Source of the DNA: Saprospiraceae bacterium
GTDB taxonomy: Bacteria > Bacteroidota > Bacteroidia > Chitinophagales > Saprospiraceae
Length of the DNA stretch: 64,000 nt
Reading direction: 5' to 3'
Assembly (NCBI GenBank): GCA_016711125.1
Contig: JADJTQ010000009.1
Coordinates: forward strand, 336,191-400,190
This document shows positions 1 to 8,901 of the stretch, in pieces. The notes beneath the pieces were generated by a model that did no database searches, was not told where the DNA came from, and saw only the letters and a program-made list of their open reading frames with translations. A program made the position numbers and the translations under genes. How positions within the stretch are numbered: position 1 is the stretch's first letter; every line of letters starts with the position of its first letter.

Positions 1-157
1 ATTTGTAATTGACAGCCTTGGAATGATGAAATCTTCAAAATGTAGATCAACTCCATAGAGATTCAACAAATAAATATGTGAGTTAAGACTGGATGTAGAT
101 CAATAAAATCCGATTAATTATCGTTTTGGTTTTTAATTGACATTATCGAGTGCCGCC

Positions 158-574
158 ATGAAAAGAAAGATCAACCTACTGATCCCGTTAGCCATTGCGA
201 TTACGATTAGTTCATGCCATAGCAATAAAAATCTGTCCGGGCTGACTCCCCGATCAGTGATGCTTGCTGATCCCTACACTGGTGACTGGGAATTTACGAT
301 TGAGGATATGCCTTCGGGTGATGCTGAAGGTATCTTGAACATCGATAAACAGGGATATCACTACCGGGCAAGTGTATCGGGTGATATTGGCGATATGGAT
401 CTTGATGATGTTACCATTCAGGGAGAGCGACTCAAAGGCCACTTCCAGTATAAGGGCTTTCGGGTTAATGTGAAGGGAAATTTTGAGGGAGATATTTTTG
501 AGGGAAAAGTGGGTGTGACACTGATCAGTTATCCCTTTAAAGCTAAAAAACTCTATACGTTGGTTGCCGATTGA
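158..574 (+). CDS. Small secreted lipoprotein, unknown function
   Basis: I do not recognise this family. The start at 158 gives a lipoprotein signal: a KRK basic start, a hydrophobic stretch and a lipobox ending ISSC at about residue 20, so the mature protein is probably lipid-anchored. The remaining ~115 residues are rich in alternating beta-type segments (GDWEFTIEDMPSG, GILNIDKQGYHYRASVSG, GHFQYKGFRVNVKGNFEG), suggesting a small beta-barrel or sandwich. An in-frame ATG at 137 would add seven residues before the signal and is less likely. It stands alone, followed by the tandem repeat. The protein call is solid, the function is not. Confidence 0.6.
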   Translation: MKRKINLLIPLAIAITISSCHSNKNLSGLTPRSVMLADPYTGDWEFTIEDMPSGDAEGILNIDKQGYHYRASVSGDIGDMDLDDVTIQGERLKGHFQYKGFRVNVKGNFEGDIFEGKVGVTLISYPFKAKKLYTLVAD

Positions 575-576
575 TC

Positions 577-1196
577 TGGAATGTTGGAAAATTGGAAAGG
601 GTGGATCAGGAAGCCCGGAAGGATCACCGAGCCGAATACTTGATTTTCTGACACCGGTAGGGGAGGTTCTATCCTCCGGCTCTGAAATATTCGGAATGAT
701 GGAAAATTGGAATGTTGGACCATAAACCGGCAGTGATTGCTGACCGAAGGTTTTATTTATTTTCTTGCACTAGAGTGAGGGGGTCTACCCCTGGCTTGGA
801 AGTACTTGGAAGATAGAATGGTGGAAAATTGGAAAGGGCGGATCAGTAAGCCCGGAAGGATAACTGAGCCGAACAATTGATTTTCTAGCACTGGTAGAGA
901 GGTTCTATACCTCCGGCTCTGAAATATTCGGAATACTGGAAAATTGGAATGTTGGACCATAAACCAGCAGTGATTGCTGATCGAAGGTCTTATTTATTTT
1001 CTTCCACTAGAATGAGGGGGTCTACCCCTGGCTTGGAAGTACTTGGAAGATAGGAATGGTGGAAAATTGGAAAGGGTGGATAAGCAAGCGCGGAAGGATC
1101 ACCGAGCTGAACACTTGATTTTCTGACACCGGTAGGGGAGGTTCTATCCTCCGGCTCTGAAATATTCGGAATGATGGAAAATTGGAATGTTGGATC
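577..1196. repeat. Tandem repeat, ~237-bp unit, about 2.6 copies
   Basis: Units begin near 577, 814 and 1052. The anchor GGAAAATTGGAAAGGG recurs at 586, 823 and 1061, giving periods of 237 and 238 bp, and the third unit stops near 1196. Within each unit there are small inverted repeats (GGAGG-ttctat-CCTCC and GGGG-tcta-CCCC). Copies differ by scattered substitutions and one-base indels. Reading frames across it are short and differ between copies, so it looks non-coding. It fills the gap between the lipoprotein gene and the 3' end of dnaA. Confidence 0.85.
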
Positions 1197-1301
1197 ACTA
1201 AGCCTGCACGAGAGCGAACATTCAGAAAGTTCGGAAATACAACGAGCAATAGGACTTTTCTCCGGAGGAGTTAGTTGGAATACGTCTCAATCTGGCAATC
1301 C

Positions 1302-2702
1302 CTAACTTGCCATACTCATCGATACCCGTTTTTCCAATTCTAGTACAGTATCTCTGAAAAGCACATCGGTATCCATAAGATCCTGAACCGCATTACAGGA
1401 ATAAATCACCGTACTGTGATCGCGGCCTCCAAATTTAGCCCCAATCGCTTTCAAGGATTTGTTAGTTAATTTCTTGGCAAGGAACATAGATAGCTGGCGG
1501 GCGATAACGATGGATCGCTTACGGGTCTTACCATGGAGTTTCTCTACCGGGAGTTCAAAATACTCGGCAACCAAGTCCTTAATATTCTCAACTGTAACTT
1601 GTTTGGTGATTTGGGTGACAAATTTCTGGATGACTTCACGAGCCAGGTCCAAGTCAATCTCTCTTCGATTCAGTGATGCTTGAGCCAGTAGAGAAACAAA
1701 TACTCCCTCCAACTCACGAATATTATTTTGAATATTGTAACAAATAAACTCTACTACATCATTGGAAATTTCTTGTCCCTCGTCCATCATCTTTGATTCG
1801 AGTATAGCCATTCGGGGTTTCAGGTCGGGAGCTTGAAGGTCGGCTGTGAGACCCCATTTAAGCCGGGAGATCAGTCGCTCCTGCATGCCATCCAGATCTT
1901 TAGGAGGGCGATCGGACGTCAGGATAATCTGTTTACCGTTATCGCGCAACTGATTGAAGATATGGAAGAAGATTTCCTGGGTTTTCACCTTATTGGCGAG
2001 AAACTGGATGTCATCGACGATCAATACATCTATCAGTTGGTAGAAGTTGACAAAATCTTCAATTGCATTATTTTTGATCGCTTGAATAATCTGATTGGTA
2101 AACTTTTCAGAGGAAACATAGAGGACGGATTTTTGATCAAAATCCCCTTGAATCTGATTGCCAATCGCATGTGCTAAATGCGTTTTGCCCAGACCTACAT
2201 CGCCATAAATAACTAAAGGATTAAACGAGGTACCTCCTGGCTTTTTAGCAACAGCCATCCCTGCCGATCGGGCCAGGCGATTACAATCTCCCTCAATGTA
2301 GGTATCAAAGGTATATTTCTTATTGAGCTGAGGATCGATTTTCAGTTTTCGAATACCTGGGATTACAAAGGGATTCTTGATTTCCTGCTGATCAATGGTG
2401 ACTACTGCATTCGCCGTTCCATGAGCTGAAGCCCTGGAAACTTCATCGGTCCGGAGCAAAATCTGATAGTCGAGACTACCCTCTTCTCCAAGCTGGCTTT
2501 TGACTGCTTTTCTCAGAAGAGAAACATAGTGCTCCTCTAACCATTCGTAAAAAAACTTATTGGGAACTTGGATTGTCAGTGATTTGCCATCGAGGCCTAC
2601 GGGTTTGATCGGATCAAACCAAGTTTTGAAACTTTGGGGATTAACGTTTTCACGAATTATGTGAAGACAGTTAGCCCATATGATATGACAGTCCTTTACC
2701 AT
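1302..2702 (-). CDS. dnaA: Chromosomal replication initiator protein DnaA
   Basis: DnaA binds DnaA boxes at oriC and opens the duplex in an ATP-dependent way. The 466-residue protein has the usual four domains: an N-terminal domain (1-85), a short linker, the AAA+ ATPase with Walker A GDVGLGKT (167-174) and Walker B VLIVDD (226-231), and the C-terminal helix-turn-helix with the signature GGRDHSTVIYS starting near residue 425. Length is normal and the frame is intact. It is transcribed away from an AT-rich gap and ends 105 bp from the tandem repeat. Confidence 0.98.
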   Translation of the reverse strand: MVKDCHIIWANCLHIIRENVNPQSFKTWFDPIKPVGLDGKSLTIQVPNKFFYEWLEEHYVSLLRKAVKSQLGEEGSLDYQILLRTDEVSRASAHGTANAVVTIDQQEIKNPFVIPGIRKLKIDPQLNKKYTFDTYIEGDCNRLARSAGMAVAKKPGGTSFNPLVIYGDVGLGKTHLAHAIGNQIQGDFDQKSVLYVSSEKFTNQIIQAIKNNAIEDFVNFYQLIDVLIVDDIQFLANKVKTQEIFFHIFNQLRDNGKQIILTSDRPPKDLDGMQERLISRLKWGLTADLQAPDLKPRMAILESKMMDEGQEISNDVVEFICYNIQNNIRELEGVFVSLLAQASLNRREIDLDLAREVIQKFVTQITKQVTVENIKDLVAEYFELPVEKLHGKTRKRSIVIARQLSMFLAKKLTNKSLKAIGAKFGGRDHSTVIYSCNAVQDLMDTDVLFRDTVLELEKRVSMSMAS

Positions 2703-3015
2703 TCTTTTTTTGAACTCTATTTCTAGGGTTACAACAATATAACTCTATCACCGCAAACCGGAAGTGGGGGTTCCAAATCAAGCAAAAATGCCTGGTGGGT
2801 TTCTACAGTCTCTTAACTAGTCAACAAATTTGAAAAAAATTATTTGTAAACCAATCCTGCTTCTTGCTATTTATTCAAGAAATCTTTAAATTATTGTTGA
2901 ATATAATATATAAATGTTTTAAAGTCAACAAGCAAGTAGTAAAAAAATATATTAGTATTTGAGAAATATATATTTGTATTATTATAATATATAGTTTCCG
3001 GTGAATCAATGAAAA
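2703..3015. other. AT-rich intergenic region upstream of dnaA
   Basis: There is no gene in this 313-bp gap between the dnaA start and the 3' end of the metallophosphatase gene. From about 2815 to 3000 it is strongly AT-rich, with runs such as ATATATTAGTATTTGAG and AATATATATTTG. It must hold the dnaA promoter. I looked for canonical DnaA boxes (TTATnCACA on either strand) and found none, so I do not call it an origin. Confidence 0.5.
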
Positions 3016-3930
3016 CTACCTAACTACTTGGTTCTGGCAGGTCACACATCGGTTTTTTGCATTCTTTTCAAACATAACATCTATCCTACCGAGTACGATC
3101 CCGGCCCAGCCTACTTGATTGATCATGACCGGTTTGTTTTCATTGTTAGAAATGAAGTGTGGCTCCTTCATGAAAGTATGGGTATGGCCTCCAAGTATCA
3201 AATCAATGTACTTTGAACTTCGGGCAAATTTGATGTCATCGACCTGGGCATTCTCATATTTATACCCTAAATGTGATAGACAGATGACATAGTCACATTT
3301 TTCCTCATTTCGCAAATGTGAGGCCACTTTGTTGGCTTCAACTACCGGATCGAGATAGCGGGTATCTCCATAAAGTTTTAAGGGCACCAGTCCATGCAAA
3401 GCAATACCAACCCCCAGCACACCAATGCGCAAACCTGATTTGTTAAACACTTTGCACGGTATCGCCTTTTCAGACATGACTGTATCTGAAAAATCATAAT
3501 TGCAATTGATAAAAGGGAAAGTAGCGTGAGGCAACTGCTTGACCAAGCCATCAAGACCTCCGTCAAAATCATGATTACCAATGGTGCTGGCATCATATCC
3601 CATTTGCGACATCAGTTTCATTTCAAGTTCACCACCAAAAAAATTAAAATAGGGGGTTCCTTGAAAAATATCACCACTGTCCAGAAGCAACAAGTTGGAC
3701 TCCTGGGCCCTGATTTCATCAATAAGCTTACTACGCCGTGCGACGCCACCTAGTCCTTGATTTCGGCTGCCGTCCATCGGAAATGGGTCGATACGACTAT
3801 GCACATCGTTGGTATGTAAGATTGTTAGCTTGGTGATCTTCGGGCTTGCCAATGATCGCATGGGCAGTCCTCCCAATGCAGCGAAGGAGGCGGTCGCCGC
3901 TGTTTGATGCAAAAATTTTCTTCGATCCAT
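3016..3930 (-). CDS. Metallophosphatase, N-terminal half of a split 5'-nucleotidase (UshA type)
   Basis: This is a calcineurin-like phosphoesterase of the UshA/5'-nucleotidase family, which hydrolyses nucleotides outside the cytoplasm. The N-terminus MDRRKF followed by a hydrophobic, alanine-rich stretch resembles a Tat signal. Metal-binding motifs appear in order: NDVH (41-44), GDIFQGTP (86-93), GNHDFDGG (118-125), H220 and GGHTHTF (247-253). The 304 residues cover only the catalytic domain; the substrate-binding C-terminal domain is the separate gene just upstream, 12 bp away. This two-gene arrangement is common in Bacteroidota, so it is probably not a break. Confidence 0.9.
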   Translation of the reverse strand: MDRRKFLHQTAATASFAALGGLPMRSLASPKITKLTILHTNDVHSRIDPFPMDGSRNQGLGGVARRSKLIDEIRAQESNLLLLDSGDIFQGTPYFNFFGGELEMKLMSQMGYDASTIGNHDFDGGLDGLVKQLPHATFPFINCNYDFSDTVMSEKAIPCKVFNKSGLRIGVLGVGIALHGLVPLKLYGDTRYLDPVVEANKVASHLRNEEKCDYVICLSHLGYKYENAQVDDIKFARSSKYIDLILGGHTHTFMKEPHFISNNENKPVMINQVGWAGIVLGRIDVMFEKNAKNRCVTCQNQVVR

Positions 3931-3942
3931 GTTTTAATCAGA

Positions 3943-4704
3943 TTACTTGTCCATTAAGACTATTCTGCCTTCGATTCTGGCATCAATTGATATACTTGCG
4001 ACATGCTTTAGTAAGGCAAATTCGATGATGGCATCGCGGTAATAAATATTCAAATTCTTGTAAGGATAAGCTTTTAAGAAATCCAGATTACTACCGCCTT
4101 CAGCCAGATAGTCGGATAGGACAAATTCGTAAGTCTCATCCAGATTAAGGAGTTGGTTTTTGATCATGATCTTTTGAGCCTTCTGATCCTTGATCTCATA
4201 ACTTACCCCTTCACTTATCGGCCATCCATTTGATTCAGCCATGTGATCAAAAAGTTGGGCAATTACGGTCCCGGGTACTTTCATGGTGACTAAATAGTTG
4301 TCAAATGGCATTAATTCGAAAATTTGACCCCGGGTGATAGGCCCTGCCGGCAGGCTTGGTATACGGAGGCCACCACTATTGCAAATGGCAAAATCAAAGA
4401 ACTTATGGCTGATCAGTTCGGCTTGTGAAAGTACCGCATCTGCCACCCAGTTTCCTAAAGTCGACTCACCTGTTCCCTTTTCCAGAGAAGAAGCAGCCAA
4501 TCCGATCACTTCATTCATTTCCGCAGAGAGCTTTTCCCGGTAAGGCGTGATCACTTTTTCAAGCCGGCTACCTTCAATCGCTGGGCTGGTTGTGTCCGTA
4601 ATTTGATAAGACCTGGCGTGCTCCCCTGCCAGATGATTTACACTGGAGCAGGAAACTCCAATGCATACGATAATGATCAGAATAGCGGCACTCCATCTCG
4701 TCAT
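3943..4704 (-). CDS. 5'-nucleotidase C-terminal domain lipoprotein
   Basis: The protein carries the C-terminal (substrate-specificity) domain of UshA-type 5'-nucleotidases, with family segments GESTLGNWVADA, NSGGLRIPSLPAG, TRGQIFELMPFDN and YLAEGGSN. The first ~20 residues form a lipoprotein signal with lipobox GVSC. It lies directly upstream of and co-directional with the metallophosphatase domain gene, so the two products probably act together in the periplasm. Its start overlaps the end of the preceding gene (4701) by 4 bp, suggesting an operon 5230 to 3016. Confidence 0.88.
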   Translation of the reverse strand: MTRWSAAILIIIVCIGVSCSSVNHLAGEHARSYQITDTTSPAIEGSRLEKVITPYREKLSAEMNEVIGLAASSLEKGTGESTLGNWVADAVLSQAELISHKFFDFAICNSGGLRIPSLPAGPITRGQIFELMPFDNYLVTMKVPGTVIAQLFDHMAESNGWPISEGVSYEIKDQKAQKIMIKNQLLNLDETYEFVLSDYLAEGGSNLDFLKAYPYKNLNIYYRDAIIEFALLKHVASISIDARIEGRIVLMDK

Positions 4705-5230
4705 AACAATAATTTTGCTTCCTGTTTGATAGCGTAAATTGCTTTACGGGTGGGATCAAACTCGGATTTGGTAAAATGATCGACCAGTGCCCGGCTATAT
4801 GTGTCGGCATCTTCGCTAAAAGCCGTGGTTACCATCACATGGTCCAACTGATTAAATACTTCCTGTTTGGCCAAACGGATGATCTCCCAAAGTTTATCGG
4901 AAGTATACATTTGCTGAGTGACATTGTGTTCAAACTCTTGCTGGATAGCAATCATTAATGCTGACTGCAGATCACCAGATGACATTTTTTTGTCCGGATT
5001 CTAACGACAAGGTTGGGGATGTGGATCCGTTCAAAAAGCAAAATCAGGCGCTCATAAGCCTGAAGCTTTAGAGGTAGGACATTGGCACTTGTATGTTTTT
5101 GGATGGCCAGAAGCTCCAGTTGCTCTTTATTTTTGAGAAATTGTCGAATCAGCAAGTAGCATGCTGCAAAGATGATCAAAGAGGGTAGACATACCATCAA
5201 AAGATAAAACCAGACCGAAACCTCATTCAT
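4701..5230 (-). CDS. Membrane-anchored conserved protein (DUF7935-like), frameshifted
   Basis: Two overlapping reading frames (5230-4955 and 4985-4701) together make one protein of about 176 residues. The N-terminal part has one membrane segment (residues 7-27) and the phrase LPLKLQAYERLILLFERI. The C-terminal part has IQQEFEHNVTQQMYTSD and LWEIIRLAKQE. This order matches a Bacteroidota family I remember as DUF7935; the number is from memory. Adding one A to the A7 run (T7 on the + strand, 4985-4991) joins the halves as TKKMSSGDLQ. It heads the operon with the split 5'-nucleotidase. Function unknown. Confidence 0.7.
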
Positions 5231-5288
5231 AATTTGTCACGATTGAACAAATGGAACGCATAAAACGTTAGTGACAAAAGTAAGAAGC

Positions 5289-5319
5289 TTTCATGATAGA
5301 GGCCTTTTGATTACTTTTG
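5289..5319 (+). promoter_or_regulatory. Candidate Bacteroidota-type promoter for the Fe-S carrier gene
   Basis: TACTTTTG (5312-5319) fits the -7 consensus TAnnTTTG, and TTTC (5289-5292) lies 19 bp upstream, one mismatch from the -33 TTTG. The start codon of the downstream gene is 33 bp further on. This is a pattern match only. Confidence 0.4.
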
Positions 5320-5351
5320 AATTTTCGATCTAACCGAAAAGATTTTGAGCA

Positions 5352-5708
5352 ATGAGCGAAGTACAAGAAACAACGACAATTAGACCGGTATCTATTACAA
5401 GCGGTGCTATTAGCGAATTGAAAAAGATTATGATCCAGGAAAAAGTTCCTTCCGAATATGGCCTACGTCTGGGGGTTAAAGGTGGTGGATGTTCAGGATT
5501 TTCATATATCCTCGGTTTTGATTCGATCAAAGAAGGCGACCAACAATACGAAATCGACGGAATGATGGTTATTATGTCAAAGGCACACGGTATTTATCTT
5601 CTGGGAATGGAGGTTGACTACGTCGATGGACTAAATAATCGTGGGTTTACCTTTAATAACCCAAATGCCAAGGAAACCTGTGGCTGTGGCACCAGCTTTT
5701 CTGCTTAG
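5352..5708 (+). CDS. HesB/IscA-family iron-sulfur cluster carrier
   Basis: A-type Fe-S carrier that receives and delivers clusters to target proteins. The 118-residue protein has the three conserved cysteines: one in KGGGCSGFSY (about residue 47) and two in ETCGCGTSFSA at the C-terminus. Length and motif spacing are normal and the frame is intact. It is divergently transcribed from the 5230-3016 operon and followed by a convergent icd. IscA, SufA and ErpA cannot be told apart here. Confidence 0.93.
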   Translation: MSEVQETTTIRPVSITSGAISELKKIMIQEKVPSEYGLRLGVKGGGCSGFSYILGFDSIKEGDQQYEIDGMMVIMSKAHGIYLLGMEVDYVDGLNNRGFTFNNPNAKETCGCGTSFSA

Positions 5709-5834
5709 ATTGCTGATTGCGGAATGCAAACAAGAACCACTTTTATCAGACCCCTTTAACTTTTGCTCCAATGTTGTTGGCGCGGAGCTCAACAACGGTC
5801 TCGAAGGTCGTATCAACCCTGACTTCTAGTCTAT

Positions 5835-7098
5835 TTACATATTTTTAATGATCTCGGTGCCAAATTCAGAGCACTTGAGCAAAGTGGCTCCTTCCATCAG
5901 ACGCTCGAAGTCGTAGGTGACTCTCTTTTTGCTGATCGCTCCTTCGATTCCTTTGATGATCAAATCACCTGCTTTTTTCCAACCCATATATTCCAACATC
6001 ATTACTCCGGAGAGGATTACTGAGCTCGGATTTACCTTATCCAGTCCCGCATATTTGGGTGCGGTACCGTGGGTAGCTTCAAAAATCGCCAGACCGGTTG
6101 TATAATTGATGTTCGCCCCTGGCGCGATACCAATACCGCCCACTGCAGCAGCAAGTGCATCTGAAATATAATCCCCATTGAGGTTTAAAGTAGCAATCAC
6201 TTCATATTCAGCAGGTCGGAGCAAGATTTGCTGCAAAAAGGCATCAGCGATCACATCTTTAACCAGGATGGCTCCACCAGCAATGGCTTTCTTTTGCGCC
6301 TCATTGGCCGCCTGGCTCCCTTCTTCGGCTGCGATGCGGTCGTATTGAGCCCAGGTGAAAACTTTATCACCATATTCTCTCTCAGCCAGTGCGTAACCCC
6401 ATTCTTTAAATTTGCCTTCCGTATATTTCATTATATTCCCCTTGTGTACTAAGGTAACACTAGGTCGCCCTTGCTCAATAGCATATTCCATGGCAGCACG
6501 CACCAGACGTTCAGTACCTTCAACTGATACCGGCTTAATACCTAAAGAAACCGTATTTGGAAACCGTATTTGGGTAACTCCCATTTCTTCAATAAGAAAT
6601 TTCTTGAGTTTATTGGCTTCGGGAGTACCATGATTATACTCAATACCTGCATAGATATCTTCCTGTATTCTCCCGGAAAATTACCATATCGACCAGATTG
6701 GGTTCTTTGACTGGCTAGGTACTCCGGTAAACCATCTTACCGGTCTAACGCAGGCATATAAATCTAATTTTTGACGTAACGCAACATTTAGCGATCGTAT
6801 GCCACCTCCAACCGGAGTAGTTAGCGGCCCTTTGATGGCTACCAGGTACTCTTCGATGTCTTCAAGGGTTTCCTCAGGGGAGCCATTCTCCTGTTTTGTC
6901 AAATGCTTTTTGCCCGCATAAAACTTCTTTCCACACAATACTACGATCACCCCCATAAGCCTTCTCTACTGCCGCATCTAATACTCACTGATGCTGCCCA
7001 GATATCAGGACCTATTCCATCTCCTTCGATAAAGGAATAACCGGATGATTGGGTACGCTTAGTTTGCCATTGTTGATCGTAATTTTTGCACCTTCCAT
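5835..7098 (-). CDS. icd: NADP-dependent isocitrate dehydrogenase, broken by several indels
   Basis: Icd converts isocitrate to 2-oxoglutarate and CO2 in the TCA cycle. The true start is the ATG at 7098 (MEGAKITINNGKLSVPNHP). The frame is then lost at a short T run that should encode PFIEGDGIGPDIW, again before the segment EETLEDIEEYLVAIKGP (6681-6956 frame), and again at 6670-6700 where VPSPVK and FRENTEDIYAG would be. The last 249 residues (5835-6584) are intact and carry ATHGTAPKYAG and the NADP-side residues. The total span of 1,264 bp fits the usual ~415-420 residues. The indels sit beside or within homopolymers, so sequencing error is more likely than decay. Confidence 0.9.
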
Positions 7099-7214
7099 TG
7101 ATTTCGATTTTAGATTTAATCTGTGGGAAAATGAGCATTTTGGTCATGCTCCTTTAAAAAGCAGTGCAAAACTAAGAATTTATTTATTTTGGTCAACACA
7201 TATAGTTTTGTTTA

Positions 7215-7750
7215 ATGAGAGAATTGATCGTAGTCACTTTATTTCTCTGCGGTTGTGGTACCCTCAAGGTCAGCTCATTGTGTGAGTCGGAGGGCATTGT
7301 AATTCTCTCTGATCAATTGGATGGTTGCCAGTGGTTGATCGAAACTATTGACGGCCGAAAGTTGCTGCCTCAGAACGCAAAGGAATATGATCTTATAGAT
7401 CGGCAACGAATATATTTCAGTTACATGCCTTTTGATGGCATGAGCATTTGTATGTCAGAAGATGAGATCATCACGCTTACTTGTTTTCAAAGAAAGGAGA
7501 TATAACTTGCAAGGATGAGACCGATTGGCGAGCGATAGGCTGGCTAAATGACATCATCGAAAATCAAGAAATCAAGCTGGTAGATCGTTTTTCGAGGGGG
7601 TCCAACAATCTGTATCGGATCACGAACACAGGTGGATTTTTTGCCTGGTACTACTGCGATGGTACCCAAATTTGTGACTCACAAGATGGTTGTAGTGTCT
7701 CAGCTAAAGAACTTACCGACCAAGTAACCTTATTTCTGGCACACCGTTGA
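7215..7750 (+). CDS. Two-domain small lipoprotein, probably one gene with a frameshift
   Basis: The first frame (7215-7505) starts with a lipoprotein-like signal (LFLCGCG) and a domain with CQWLIETIDGRKLLPQN and RIYFSYMPFDGMSICM. The second frame (to 7750) has DWRAIGWLNDIIENQ and FFAWYYCDGTQICD, reminiscent of DUF6970-type domains. Adding one G in the AAAGGAG at about 7494 would join them smoothly as CFQRKGDITCKDETDW, about 178 residues. The alternative is a second gene using TTG at 7481. Function unknown. Confidence 0.55.
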
Positions 7751-7830
7751 AACCAATCCAGATAATCGTGCGCTGGTCTAAAAATTTAGGCGACCTTTGT
7801 ATTTTAAAATCTGAAATATAAGATAGATAG

Positions 7831-8859
7831 ATGGCTAACCCATTCCTTGATCCAACCGATCAATCACAGAATTCCGAGGAGCGTCAGTTGGAAAAAGCGC
7901 TGAGACCCAAAGAATTTTCAGAATTTTCCGGGCAGCCAAAAATTGTTGAAAATCTAAAGGTTTTTGTACAGGCGGCAAAACTCCGTGGCGAGGCTCTTGA
8001 TCATGTCCTGTTACACGGACCTCCTGGATTGGGTAAGACCACGTTGTCTTATATCATTGCCAACGAGCTAGATGCGAATCTAAAATTGAGCTCTGGTCCA
8101 GTGCTGGAAAAACCGGGTGATCTGGCGGGTCTGTTGACCAATTTGGAAGAAAATGATGTTCTTTTTATTGACGAGATACACCGATTGAATAATGTAGTGG
8201 AAGAGTACTTGTATTCGGCGATGGAAGATTATCGCATCGACATTATGATCGATAGTGGCCCTAATGCACGATCAATTCAACTAACCCTCAATCCATTTAC
8301 ACTGATAGGGGCTACGACCCGGATGGGTTTGCTGACTCCGCCAATGCGTGCCCGCTTTGGCATCAATTGTTTGCTTGATTATTACGATGCAAAGACATTA
8401 ATGGGTATCATCAAGCGATCGGCTGACATTTTGGGGATACCCATTACTGATGAGGGTGCAGCTGAGATTTCATGTCGCAGCCGGGGTACACCGAGGATTG
8501 CCAATGCGCTCCTGAGGAGAGTCAGGGATTTTGCTCAAATCAAGGGGGACGGTACCATTGGACTAGAGATTGCTAAATATGGTCTGGAAGCACTCAACGT
8601 TGATGAGAGTGGTTTGGATGAGATGGACAACCGGATACTCAGTACGATTGTACATAAGTTTAAGGGCGGACCGGTGGGACTCAGCACGATAGCGACAGCA
8701 GTGGGAGAAGATGCAGGTACGGTTGAAGAAGTGCATGAACCCTTCCTGATCATGGAAGGATATATAAATCGAACACCCCGAGGCAGGCAAGCGACAGACA
8801 GGACATATAAACATTTGGGAGTAGTACCTCCAAGCGAGGGTTTAAGTCTCTTTGACTAG
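7831..8859 (+). CDS. ruvB: Holliday junction branch migration helicase RuvB
   Basis: RuvB is the hexameric AAA+ motor that drives branch migration with RuvA. The 342-residue frame is intact: Walker A GPPGLGKTT (63-71), Walker B LFIDEIH (111-117), sensor GATTR and the C-terminal winged helix with INRTPRGRQAT. Length is typical. Neither ruvA nor ruvC is adjacent, as is usual in this phylum. It converges with the exporter operon, with a hairpin between. Confidence 0.98.
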   Translation: MANPFLDPTDQSQNSEERQLEKALRPKEFSEFSGQPKIVENLKVFVQAAKLRGEALDHVLLHGPPGLGKTTLSYIIANELDANLKLSSGPVLEKPGDLAGLLTNLEENDVLFIDEIHRLNNVVEEYLYSAMEDYRIDIMIDSGPNARSIQLTLNPFTLIGATTRMGLLTPPMRARFGINCLLDYYDAKTLMGIIKRSADILGIPITDEGAAEISCRSRGTPRIANALLRRVRDFAQIKGDGTIGLEIAKYGLEALNVDESGLDEMDNRILSTIVHKFKGGPVGLSTIATAVGEDAGTVEEVHEPFLIMEGYINRTPRGRQATDRTYKHLGVVPPSEGLSLFD

Positions 8860-8860
8860 C

Positions 8861-8888
8861 AATCACTTTTTTTCTAACAGTAGTGATT
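8861..8888. terminator. Possible bidirectional terminator between ruvB and the TolC-like gene
   Basis: AATCACT (8861-8867) pairs with AGTGATT (8882-8888) around a 14-nt loop that is itself T-rich. It lies just after the ruvB stop and before the end of the convergent gene. The U tract is in the loop rather than after the stem, so the call is modest. Confidence 0.35.
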
Positions 8889-8901
8889 TCACATCAATTC
8901 C

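Noticed and set aside
757..1249. Two - strand open frames with similar products
   Set aside because: Both lie inside the 237-bp tandem repeat and are similar only because the DNA is repeated; no start or family signal.
2880..2915. Possible DnaA-box-like words (for example TTATTGTTG)
   Set aside because: Two or more mismatches from TTATnCACA and not clustered.
3016..4704. 5'-nucleotidase as a broken gene
   Set aside because: The two parts each have their own signal peptide and start; the split arrangement is normal in Bacteroidota.
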